Positions 45,379 to 52,057 of a stretch of DNA of 52,057 nucleotides are shown here, piece by piece. Under the pieces are notes generated by a model. The model was not told where the DNA came from. It was given only the letters and a program-made list of their open reading frames with translations, and searched no databases. Each line of letters opens with the position of its first letter. Position 1 is the first letter of the stretch. The stretch comes from JAWKTT01 sp041398965 (GTDB lineage: Bacteria > Planctomycetota > Planctomycetia > Planctomycetales > Planctomycetaceae): the NCBI GenBank assembly GCA_041398965.1, contig JAWKTT010000031.1, forward strand, positions 1 to 52,057, in the 5' to 3' direction. A program made the translations under genes and the position numbers.

Positions 45379-46434
45379 TCACCAATGCTCAACTGGTCCG
45401 TTGGGAACGCGAATGAGAGCGGTCGCGATGCGGGACTGGCGTTCGCCATGTCGTTCCCGGATGCGAGCAACGATCTTGTGGAAGTGCTCAATCGACTCGA
45501 TGCGGCGGAGGAGGTCTTCCAAATCTTCTGGGATTCCGAGCGTCGCACCGTACCATGCCGCAAACTTCCGAAACAGCACACAGGCATGTTCGTCATGCTG
45601 ACGTGTCATCAGCATAAAGTGACGGACCAGGAAATCCACTTGCTCGTCAGGAGTGGGGGGGACAGGCGATTTTCCCTTGGCGATGCTGTGCAACTGTTGA
45701 AAGATCCACGGGTCTAACATGGCCCCCCGTCCGATAGCGACCGCAGCACATCCGGTCTTTCGTCGCATCGCCAATGCATCAGCCACACTTCGAACATCTC
45801 CATTGCCGATGATCGGAATCCGTTCAACCGCCTCGACCGTCCGGGTGATGCCGTCGATCGACACCGCTCCCTGAAAGCCTTGTTGGCGTGTTCGACCATG
45901 CAGCGTGATGGCAGCGACGCCAAGCTGCTCAAACTCTCGAGCGAGAGCGGGGGCGGTAATGTTCTGAGCGTCCCATCCGAGTCGCATTTTGACTGTCACC
46001 GGAATCGAAACCGCTTCGACGACCGCCTGCACAGTACCGCACGCTCCGTCGGGATCACACATCAACCTTGCCCCGCCCCCCGAGCTATTCACCTTCGCCA
46101 TCGGGCAACCCATGTTGATGTCGATCCCCTGATAGCCGTGTGCTTCGAGCCATTTGGCAGCACCGACGAGTTCACGTCGAATGCCGCTGAAAATCTGTAC
46201 CGTCAGCGGGATGTCCTCGGGAGCGGTCTCGATGAGATCGAGCGACTTCGGACGCCGCGAGATCAGCATCTGTGCCTGCACGAGGTCCGTCGTCGCCAAC
46301 CCGAGTCCCCCAAGCGATCGCAACGCCAGACGAAAAGCCAGACGGGTGTAACCAGCCAACGGAGCCAGAAAGTACCGCGAAGGCATCGTCCGCCCCCCAA
46401 TGACCAAGGGGGACTCATCGTGCATTCCTTGCAT
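45379..46434 (-). CDS. dus: tRNA-dihydrouridine synthase
   Basis: About 351 residues from the ATG at 46434 (another at 46425 is equally possible; an upstream extension to 46551 is not family-like). This FMN-dependent enzyme reduces uridine to dihydrouridine in tRNA. Motifs: YFLAPLAGYTRLAFR (FMN-binding), GIDINMGCPMAKV with catalytic Cys110, VTVKMRLGWD, ITLHGRTRQQGF and IPIIGNGDVRS, AVAIGRGAMLDPW. Which Dus subfamily (A, B or C) is unclear; the overall pattern is DusB-like. It is upstream of and on the same strand as the HD-GYP gene, separated by 192 bases. Confidence 0.95.
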   Translation of the reverse strand: MQGMHDESPLVIGGRTMPSRYFLAPLAGYTRLAFRLALRSLGGLGLATTDLVQAQMLISRRPKSLDLIETAPEDIPLTVQIFSGIRRELVGAAKWLEAHGYQGIDINMGCPMAKVNSSGGGARLMCDPDGACGTVQAVVEAVSIPVTVKMRLGWDAQNITAPALAREFEQLGVAAITLHGRTRQQGFQGAVSIDGITRTVEAVERIPIIGNGDVRSVADALAMRRKTGCAAVAIGRGAMLDPWIFQQLHSIAKGKSPVPPTPDEQVDFLVRHFMLMTRQHDEHACVLFRKFAAWYGATLGIPEDLEDLLRRIESIEHFHKIVARIRERHGERQSRIATALIRVPNGPVEHW

Positions 46435-46561
46435 CTGCTGATCGATGACAACGGGGGAGGCAATCGTGGAAATGGTAATGTCGCAATCTGCGAGAAGGCG
46501 CCGAACTTTGGGGGGCCTACACGAAACCAGCCCGTTACGCGAAGTCCACACCCCAAATCCG

Positions 46562-47797
46562 TTAACTGGACCCCACCTTCCTGAAGTGAGATCGTATCCA
46601 ATACGCGATCACAAGCAAGAGCACCAAGAGGTTGAGCCATAGAAACACAATGCGATACCAGGAAACAGGCTGCGTCGCGACACCTGCTTCGTGTGCCGCC
46701 TGCTTCGCTACCTCCTTTTGTAAATGTGGAACAACCTCACGACCGTCCCAAGTCCCGTGCAATAAACGGGGTGGTTCCGGACTTTCGACCTGCACAACCC
46801 AATTGATTGGAACTCCCAGTCCTGCCAATGTAAATTCTTCTGAGGGAATCTCGACATTAAATTCAGCTTTCACGACTGTTATCGTCTCCACTGAAGTGAG
46901 TCGATGGTTGGAATACTCCTTCAATACCCGCACCTCTGGGAACCAAAACCCATTCGACCACTCTTTAAGCTGTACTGTGAACTCGCCAAGATAACTGCGA
47001 GTTGACTTCTCCCCCGGATGCACTTGAAAAAGTGCGCGAACAATCTCGCCACCTTGACGAGGATTAAGCCAGTAGGTTACCTCGTCCCTCCCTTCATTTC
47101 GTGAACCATAAATTCGTAAACAGGACTCTCCTCCCACGACATTCGTTTCCGGTTCCTGAAACTCAAACTGCGATCCACCGATCGGATGTTGCAGCGTATT
47201 AGACCGCATGGTGGCAATGCTCCCGACGCTCAATCCCACAAGCCTTGCGTCAACAATCATGGAGTTGATCGAGCCAGGCGTCTCACCGGTAAAATGTTTC
47301 GCTACCGTCGGGGCACCATCGAGAGTTCCGGGCATAAAGGACCCGCTGTCTTGCGGCGTCCGAAATACTCGAGTCACCCAGTAGTTCCCATCGTCATCAC
47401 GGTTCGAAGACTTGCCGTCCTTCATTCGTACTGTCATATCAGGCAACACAGTATCGACACGAAATGAGTCATCTCGAAACGCAACAGACACTTCCCAGAA
47501 GGACTCTCGACTCTCGGCCTCTCCCGTTTCCGTGTAACGGAAATTGACTGTATCTATCCGCAACAGGACACGACCACTTTTCAATTCCTTTCGCTGCTTT
47601 GGCACCGGAAACGGTAACACCACTCCTTCAGACTTGGGTTGTTCTGATGAAGTTGCTGCCCCAAGGCCCGAAACAGACCAGGAACCCACCAGCCAAGCCA
47701 AGAACACGGTTCCAGCGAATCGAGAGTTGATCGAGCTGATCCTGCTGCCCAATGTCAATCTCTCGATGCGAGGAAGAGACTCCGTTATTGTCGCCAT
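46562..47797 (-). CDS. Exported protein with C-terminal membrane anchor, unknown family
   Basis: A 411-residue protein I do not recognise. Residues about 27-47 form a signal peptide or N-terminal membrane segment (GTVFLAWLVGSWSVSGLGAA). The body is mostly beta (SGRVLLRIDTVNFRYTETGE, VRMKDGKSSNRDDDGNYWV, FTVQLKEWSNGFWFPEVRVL), loosely like LolA/LolB-type outer-membrane lipoprotein carriers; this likeness is a guess. A C-terminal helix (IVFLWLNLLVLLLVIAYWI) and the basic tail RSHFRKVGSS would anchor it with its body outside the cytoplasm. It is the third gene of the leftward set after a DUF1573 protein and an IS-interrupted Cys-rich protein, 106 bases downstream. Confidence 0.75.
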   Translation of the reverse strand: MATITESLPRIERLTLGSRISSINSRFAGTVFLAWLVGSWSVSGLGAATSSEQPKSEGVVLPFPVPKQRKELKSGRVLLRIDTVNFRYTETGEAESRESFWEVSVAFRDDSFRVDTVLPDMTVRMKDGKSSNRDDDGNYWVTRVFRTPQDSGSFMPGTLDGAPTVAKHFTGETPGSINSMIVDARLVGLSVGSIATMRSNTLQHPIGGSQFEFQEPETNVVGGESCLRIYGSRNEGRDEVTYWLNPRQGGEIVRALFQVHPGEKSTRSYLGEFTVQLKEWSNGFWFPEVRVLKEYSNHRLTSVETITVVKAEFNVEIPSEEFTLAGLGVPINWVVQVESPEPPRLLHGTWDGREVVPHLQKEVAKQAAHEAGVATQPVSWYRIVFLWLNLLVLLLVIAYWIRSHFRKVGSS

Positions 47798-48017
47798 CGA
47801 TGCTTCCCCACAGGAATTGGCAGATTAAAACCAGGCATCGCGGACTACCACTGTGTTCTACTTGGACTGTCTGACGAGTGCCTCTTGTCACCAATACGGA
47901 CAGTCATGCATCAAATGGTAGAACAGGCGGACACGCCAAATCAAAGAGTCCCCGCTGAGTATCTGTACTTATCTTTATACCCTTTTGACACTCCTGCTCC
48001 TGCTCATTCCACACACA

Positions 48018-48026
48018 TGTCCACTC
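48018..48026. repeat. Target-site duplication, left copy
   Basis: TGTCCACTC directly abuts the left end of the insertion sequence and is repeated at 49569-49577 on its right side. Confidence 0.9.
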
Positions 48027-48048
48027 GGGCGGATTCAGGATTTGTTGG
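48027..48048 (+). repeat. Left terminal inverted repeat of the IS
   Basis: GGGCGGATTC followed by a weaker matching stretch including TGTTGG; it pairs with the right end at 18 of 22 positions. Confidence 0.8.
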
Positions 48049-48140
48049 AAAAAATCAGCCGGGGAATTGGTGTAGGCGAAAGTCCCTGAGGCTCGGTAAA
48101 GAGTGGTTTGCAAAGACTGCTTTTCACGGAGGACTCAGGG

Positions 48141-49544
48141 ATGAGCGAAGAGTACCAACGGTTGCAGGATGCGGCCAGAGATGTTGATCGGGAGATTGCC
48201 GAACTGGAGAAAAATCACCGTGTGCACTCCGCGGCGGAGTTGGCCGAGATGGAACGGCGGTTGGATGAGTTGGCGGTGAAGAGAAGTTCGCTGGCCAAGG
48301 GGATGATCCTGCTGAACAGCGCGAGCGACCCGGAGTTTCAGCAGCAGCAGAAAGAATTCATCCGCCAGTTGCCTCAGAAGTACCATTCCCACGGAGTGCG
48401 TCGCAAGGTTGTGCATTTGCCCGGTAATGTCGACGTGACTGTTCACGTGACGTATTACCATCGGCAGAAAGATCCTGCCAAGGCGTCTCGTAAGCCGAAG
48501 CGAGGACTGTTCCCGGCTTTGATGCTGCTGGGGATTGCCAACAGCCTGACGCCCACTGTTCGCCGCCGCATGGCCAAAGCCTCGGCACTGCTGGGATCAT
48601 TCGAAGAAGCCCAAGAGATGCTCTCTGAGGCAGGCATCGCGGTCAGCGTGAACACGCTGCGAAAGGTCTGTGGTCACATCGGCCAAAAGCTCGTGCAGCT
48701 GACATCGTCTGGGAGCATGCACGTGGCTGGAAATGTGAAGGGCCGCCGCATCGTGGTCAGTCTGGATGGGGGCCGTGTCCGCCTGCGAGAACCTCGCAAA
48801 GGGCGGACGAAGAAAGGTCGCAGGAAGTTTGCGGCCAACTGGCGCGAGCCCCGGCTGTTCATCATTTATCCGGTCGATGACGAAGGCCGCATGGCCGCTG
48901 ACTTCGCACCCATCATCGACGGCACGCTGGCCTCTTGCGATCGTCTGTTTGAAATACTGCAGGCGTATCTGAGCAGCATCAACATCGCACAAGCATCGCG
49001 GGTGCTGTTCGTGGCCGATGGAGCAACGTGGATCTGGCGGAGAATTCCGAAACTGATCAAGACCCTCCAATTGCAGGATGAACAGGTTCAGCAACTGATC
49101 GACTTCTGGCACGCGGTCGAATACCTCGGCAAGATCGCAGACAGCAAAAACCTGACCGGTTCAAAACGCAAGCACTGGGTGATGATTCAGAAGAAGCGAC
49201 TGCTGCGAGGTGAGATCGGGTCGGTCGTGATTGAGTTGAAGGCCTTTCTATCAGGTCGCCGCACCAAGTCACAAACAACCTGGCTGAACTACTTCATGAC
49301 ACACGGTTTGACGCATCGCCGGATGGATTACTCGACCTCACGCAGCCATCACCTGCCAATCGGCAGCGGCGCCGTGGAGAGCGCGATTCGCCGTGTGATC
49401 AACCTGCGCGTGAAGAGCAACTCGATGTACTGGCTGCGAGAAAACGCCGAAACCATGATTCGCCTCCGCGCCTGGCTCAAAGCAGGAAGAGCCGAAGAAC
49501 TCTTCCTGCAAACAACTTACAACACCATCAGCCTCGCCGCATAA
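48141..49544 (+). CDS. IS transposase (ISKra4-like DDE family)
   Basis: A 467-residue transposase. The start at 48141 (MSEEYQRLQD) follows a GGAGG site; the longer frame upstream has no such signal. An N-terminal coiled region (residues 1-60) precedes the catalytic part: VVSLDGGRVRLR with Asp209, VLFVADGATWIWRRIPK with Asp293, and LPIGSGAVESAIRRVINLRV with Glu413, a plausible DDE triad. The ISKra4 assignment rests on these blocks. The frame is unbroken, so the enzyme is probably functional. It lies wholly inside the 1542-base element. Confidence 0.9.
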   Translation: MSEEYQRLQDAARDVDREIAELEKNHRVHSAAELAEMERRLDELAVKRSSLAKGMILLNSASDPEFQQQQKEFIRQLPQKYHSHGVRRKVVHLPGNVDVTVHVTYYHRQKDPAKASRKPKRGLFPALMLLGIANSLTPTVRRRMAKASALLGSFEEAQEMLSEAGIAVSVNTLRKVCGHIGQKLVQLTSSGSMHVAGNVKGRRIVVSLDGGRVRLREPRKGRTKKGRRKFAANWREPRLFIIYPVDDEGRMAADFAPIIDGTLASCDRLFEILQAYLSSINIAQASRVLFVADGATWIWRRIPKLIKTLQLQDEQVQQLIDFWHAVEYLGKIADSKNLTGSKRKHWVMIQKKRLLRGEIGSVVIELKAFLSGRRTKSQTTWLNYFMTHGLTHRRMDYSTSRSHHLPIGSGAVESAIRRVINLRVKSNSMYWLRENAETMIRLRAWLKAGRAEELFLQTTYNTISLAA

Positions 49545-49546
49545 TC

Positions 49547-49568
49547 CCAACACACCAAGAATCCGCCC
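49547..49568 (-). repeat. Right terminal inverted repeat of the IS
   Basis: On the minus strand it starts GGGCGGATTC, identical to the left end for ten bases. It begins just 2 bases after the transposase stop codon. Confidence 0.8.
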
Positions 49569-49577
49569 TGTCCACTC
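49569..49577. repeat. Target-site duplication, right copy
   Basis: TGTCCACTC, identical to 48018-48026. On the minus strand it spells the codons Glu-Trp-Thr of the interrupted gene. Confidence 0.9.
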
Positions 49578-49906
49578 TTCATAACAGTCCACATGCCAAC
49601 TCTTGTATTCGCCACAGGACGTCGTTCGGAATTCGTTGCCGGGTGCCGCCGGTTGACAATCTGTCACGACCATATTGCCGTACAACGCAAAGGATTCTGC
49701 CATAGCATCAATGTTACAATCAGCATCTTCTCCTCGCCCTTCACAGGGTTCATCCTGTTCAATGCAGTTCCCAATATTCGCGAAAGACCCGTCACATGGG
49801 TTCGTCCCAGTGTTCGGAGTCTCTCCCGGGTGAGGATAATCGCTTTGCAAGTCTCTCGCAAAGTAAGCCAACAACGACGCAACGGCGACCGACAATAGAA
49901 TCCGCT

Positions 49907-50524
49907 TCATGTCCCTGATCCTTTAGAATTTGGAATAGAAGAGCTGTCCGAGACCACCTCCCCGTGAACTCGTGCAGCGATCTGATGATGTCGCCATTCA
50001 CCGCTCGGATCACATACCTGACCATGTACCCAAACGACGCGATGGAACATTCCAGGCGTTCTGCGAGCACGCACCGTAAGATGAATCATCCCAGAGCCGT
50101 GTGGCGCAAGTGACTTCTCAGCGGCCACCGCTTCAACGCAGCCACATGAGCTATGTAGCGACTCAATCTCGAAGTGAGCACCAAAGGGATTGGCAATCGC
50201 GACGTCGACGCAAACGACATCTCCTGGAGCGATGCGCCCAATATCTAGAGAACGTGCACCCACTTCACAACCAACAGAAACGGCATTCACGGCATTTCTA
50301 GGAGTTGAACGACTATCCGTCGACAAGGACTCCCGAATCATCACTGCCTGCAACACCACACCGGCCACCAACACGACAACAGTCACGCCGATTGCAAAGT
50401 CACTACGACCTAGCCTTGTCCAAATGTTGAGATCGCATGTTCGTTTCTCAGCCTGAGTCTTTTGGAAGGAATCTAATACCGTCGTCCGGAGGGGGGGGGG
50501 TAGGCGGACATGGCTAATCCTCAT
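49907..50524 (-). CDS. Membrane-anchored DUF1573 protein
   Basis: A 205-residue protein. A cytoplasmic N-terminus of about 40 residues precedes one membrane helix (FAIGVTVVVLVAGVVLQAVM, residues 43-62). Outside is a DUF1573 domain with LDIGRIAPGDVVCVDVAIAN and the Cys signature HSSCGCVEAV, then a C-terminal beta region. Its TGA overlaps the ATG of the interrupted Cys-rich gene. A run of ten C's falls at codons 9-12, so the N-terminal frame and start are uncertain; the real start could be downstream of the run. This is the second DUF1573 gene in the window and heads the leftward three-gene module. Confidence 0.78.
   Translation of the reverse strand: MRISHVRLPPPLRTTVLDSFQKTQAEKRTCDLNIWTRLGRSDFAIGVTVVVLVAGVVLQAVMIRESLSTDSRSTPRNAVNAVSVGCEVGARSLDIGRIAPGDVVCVDVAIANPFGAHFEIESLHSSCGCVEAVAAEKSLAPHGSGMIHLTVRARRTPGMFHRVVWVHGQVCDPSGEWRHHQIAARVHGEVVSDSSSIPNSKGSGT
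50491..50500. repeat. Homopolymer run of ten (G on plus strand)
   Basis: Ten G's on the plus strand, equivalent to C's in codons 9-12 of the DUF1573 gene. A change of one base would shift the frame near its start. It may be a slippage site or a sequencing error hot spot. Confidence 0.7.
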
Positions 50525-50654
50525 TACTGACGAAAGAACAACCAGATATCACCGATGCGCCTTAACACTCGGTCAAAATTGTCCTCCATTTAATAGAAGA
50601 TGTCAACACTTAGAATGTGCAAACCAACAATAATCACAAACTCAGCTAACGACG

Positions 50655-51566
50655 TTATTGCCTTTGTCTTAGACTGCGGCTGACGGTGAGGCCGCGGAAG
50701 CGGACGAAGTCTCCTAGCACCCCCTCCAACGGTTCACTGGTTGACACGCGGCGATAGTCGATGCCGAGATTCGCACAGCTTTGCTCGATCGCGCCGAGAT
50801 GTTCCTGCAGTTTGCGGGTGTACTCGGCCCGGGCTGTCGCAGGGTCGACATACAGTTCTCGACCGCTTTCCATGTCCTCGAACAAACTGGCTTCGTCAAA
50901 GGGAAAGGTGAGTTCAGTCGGGTCGAGGATTTGAAAGACGATGACATCATGCCCTCGACTTCGCAGATATCCCAACTGAGTCTCCAGTCGATCCGCTGGG
51001 GCCAGCAGGTCGGAGATCAGCACGAGCATTCCCCGACGCGACATCCGTTCAGCCGCCTGTTCCAGCGGTCGGGTTAAGTCGGTCGACACCCCTTGAGACG
51101 GCTCTTCGAGCATGAGCAGCAAACGCCGCAAGTGTCCCGGTCGATAACGTGGGGGCAACGTCGCTTCGATCTGAGCGTCAAACCGCAGCAATCCGACAGC
51201 ATCTCGTTGCAGCGTCAGAAAGTAGCCCAAGGTGGCCGCCAGTGTCCGGGCGTAATCGCTCTTAGAATACGCCAGCGATCCGAAATTCATGGAACGACTG
51301 GTATCGACAAGCAACTGACACCTGAGGTTGGTCTCGTCTTCAAACTGTTTGACGTAATAGCGATCCGAGCGTGCATAGAGACGCCAGTCGAGGTGCCGCA
51401 AATCGTCGCCTCGCACATAATGTCGATATTCACTGAACTCGACCGAATGCCCATGATACGGACTGCGATGCAACCCCGTCAGCATTCCCTCCACCACTCC
51501 CCTCGCCCGCAATTCGAGCGACTGAATGGACATCAGCACCGCCGGATCAATCAATCGCTCTGACAT
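50655..51566 (-). CDS. DUF58 domain protein (VWA-like)
   Basis: A 303-residue protein. The DUF58 core is SVEFSEYRHYVRGDDLRHLD-W, YARSDRYYVKQFEDETNLR and a VWA-like metal-site strand QLLVDTSRSMNFGS, followed by GMLVLISDLLAPAD. DUF58 proteins usually pair with MoxR ATPases and VWA proteins in one operon; here it is alone, downstream of gltX, and the window's MoxR gene is far away. No signal peptide or helix is seen, so it is likely cytoplasmic. The ATG at 51566 (MSERLIDPAVLMSIQSLELR) is the natural family start. Confidence 0.93.
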   Translation of the reverse strand: MSERLIDPAVLMSIQSLELRARGVVEGMLTGLHRSPYHGHSVEFSEYRHYVRGDDLRHLDWRLYARSDRYYVKQFEDETNLRCQLLVDTSRSMNFGSLAYSKSDYARTLAATLGYFLTLQRDAVGLLRFDAQIEATLPPRYRPGHLRRLLLMLEEPSQGVSTDLTRPLEQAAERMSRRGMLVLISDLLAPADRLETQLGYLRSRGHDVIVFQILDPTELTFPFDEASLFEDMESGRELYVDPATARAEYTRKLQEHLGAIEQSCANLGIDYRRVSTSEPLEGVLGDFVRFRGLTVSRSLRQRQ

Positions 51567-51728
51567 GTCGGGCCTCGATGAGTGATCGAACGGAATCGGA
51601 GAGGGAAAGTTGGAACCAGGTTTGGTGATCGCCCGCGCAGCTTAGCATCATGAGTCAACAATATGCTGCCAGGGAGCGCACATGATAGTTTCTGTGCCAC
51701 TTGTGGGCGTTGTGGGAAGGCTGTGTTG

Positions 51729-52057
51729 CTATGTTGTCTCCTGTTCGATGAGTTTGATGGTGCGGTCGAGGCGGGCAAGTGTCTGGCGTTGGCCGAGGAG
51801 TTCCAAGGCGTCAAACATGCCGGGGCCAGCGGGTTTGCCGGTGGTGGCCATTCGCAGGGCGTGGATGATGTCTCCCATGCCGAGCCCCTGTTGCTCGACC
51901 CAGCCATGCAAGACTTGGTCGAGAGCGGGGGCGTCGAAGGTGGGCGTGTTGGCAAACAGCTCGCGAACAGACCGCAACCGGGAGAGTGCGTGCTCATCGC
52001 GGCGAATTCTTTTTTCGAACCCCTTCTCATCGTAGACCATCGCGTCATCGGAGACGA
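51729..52057 (-). CDS. gltX: Glutamyl-tRNA synthetase, C-terminal part (gene continues beyond window)
   Basis: About 109 residues of the anticodon-binding end of GluRS are present: VSDDAMVYDEKGFEKRI, then GMGDIIHALRMATTGKPAGP and GMFDALELLGQRQTLARLDR, ending at a stop at 51729. The catalytic domain lies outside the window to the right. The enzyme could be a discriminating or non-discriminating GluRS; this cannot be told from the fragment. The DUF58 gene follows 162 bases downstream on the same strand. Confidence 0.9.
   Translation of the reverse strand, partial: VSDDAMVYDEKGFEKRIRRDEHALSRLRSVRELFANTPTFDAPALDQVLHGWVEQQGLGMGDIIHALRMATTGKPAGPGMFDALELLGQRQTLARLDRTIKLIEQETT

Larger units (their letters stand above)
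48027..49568 (+). mobile_element. Complete insertion sequence, ISKra4-like, 1542 bp
   Basis: Both ends are fixed by the flanking 9-base direct repeats and by imperfect inverted repeats starting GGGCGGATTC (10 of 10, then 8 of the next 12 positions). It carries a single intact transposase gene. Ends beginning with GGG, the length and one ORF suit the ISKra4 family. It sits antisense to the host gene it interrupts. Intact ends and an exact duplication suggest a recent, possibly still mobile, insertion. Confidence 0.9.
47904..49910 (-). pseudogene. Small Cys-rich secreted protein gene interrupted by an insertion sequence
   Basis: The gene starts with ATG at 49910 and runs 114 codons to ...YEEWT, where the insertion sequence begins. 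Codons resume at 48017 with CVWNEQEQEC and end at a TGA at 47904. Deleting the 1542-base element and one 9-base duplication gives a continuous 151-residue protein. It has an N-terminal signal peptide (MKRILLSVAVASLLAYFA) and ten cysteines (39, 49, 56, 65, 85, 99, 109, 115, 124 and 143), hinting at a disulfide-rich extracellular fold. Without removal the frame reads into antisense IS sequence and stops at 49338, giving a truncated protein that has lost the last three Cys. Its ATG overlaps the TGA of the upstream DUF1573 gene (ATGA). Family unknown. Confidence 0.85.

Overview
The window looks like a chromosomal segment of a member of the Planctomycetota, probably order Planctomycetales. This is inferred from gene content: a secreted sulfatase, DUF1573 and DUF6807 proteins, a Tat-exported DUF3500 protein, a very large kinase/cyclase-like/ATPase/TPR protein, a barrel-less secretin-like protein beside a GspE ATPase, EboE, and a CehA/McbA-type metallohydrolase. 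The DNA is moderately GC-rich. I found no rRNA, tRNA or CRISPR array.

Layout. 0.1-6.1 kb: a GMC oxidoreductase translationally coupled to the giant signalling protein. 6.3-11.6 kb: a frame-broken sulfatase divergent from a frame-broken DUF1573 protein, then a membrane-anchored tetraheme cytochrome with a phosphoesterase-like domain. 11.8-16.5 kb: a leftward run of a protease/transglutaminase-like/TPR fusion, pyrE and a DUF6807 protein. 16.7-20.6 kb: eboE-yidD (overlapping), a nucleoside phosphorylase-type enzyme and a sulfotransferase. 20.6-21.3 kb: two small genes of unknown function. 21.5-24.4 kb: leuS, broken by several frameshifts. 24.7-28.7 kb: a DUF3500 protein, a MoxR ATPase, a HIT protein and asd. 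28.8-33.3 kb: an HD-domain protein convergent with a frame-broken bioF-like gene, itself coupled to a PHP-type metallohydrolase. 33.4-40.8 kb: ridA, ruvA, gspE and the 1376-residue secretin-like gene, all leftward. 41.4-46.4 kb: an FGE-like (SUMF1-fold) lipoprotein overlapping a DapA-family gene, then a REC/HD-GYP regulator and a tRNA-dihydrouridine synthase. 46.5-50.5 kb: a leftward three-gene module (DUF1573 membrane protein, small Cys-rich secreted protein, C-terminally anchored 411-residue protein) whose middle gene is interrupted by a complete insertion sequence. 50.6-52.0 kb: a DUF58 protein and the 3' end of gltX.

Three points stand out. First, the insertion sequence (48027-49568) can be delimited to the base. 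A 9-bp target duplication equals three codons of the host gene, and removing the element restores a 151-residue Cys-rich secreted protein. Second, a short palindromic element occurs three times (21.33, 34.92 and 43.77 kb). In two copies it supplies the stop codon of the neighbouring gene, and in one it forms a strong terminator. Third, indels cluster in patches (6.3-9.05, 22.5-23.6, 29.5-30.0 and 41.4-41.7 kb) while very long genes elsewhere are intact. Because leuS is essential, these patches most likely mark poor sequence quality, so the 'pseudogene' calls there should be treated cautiously.
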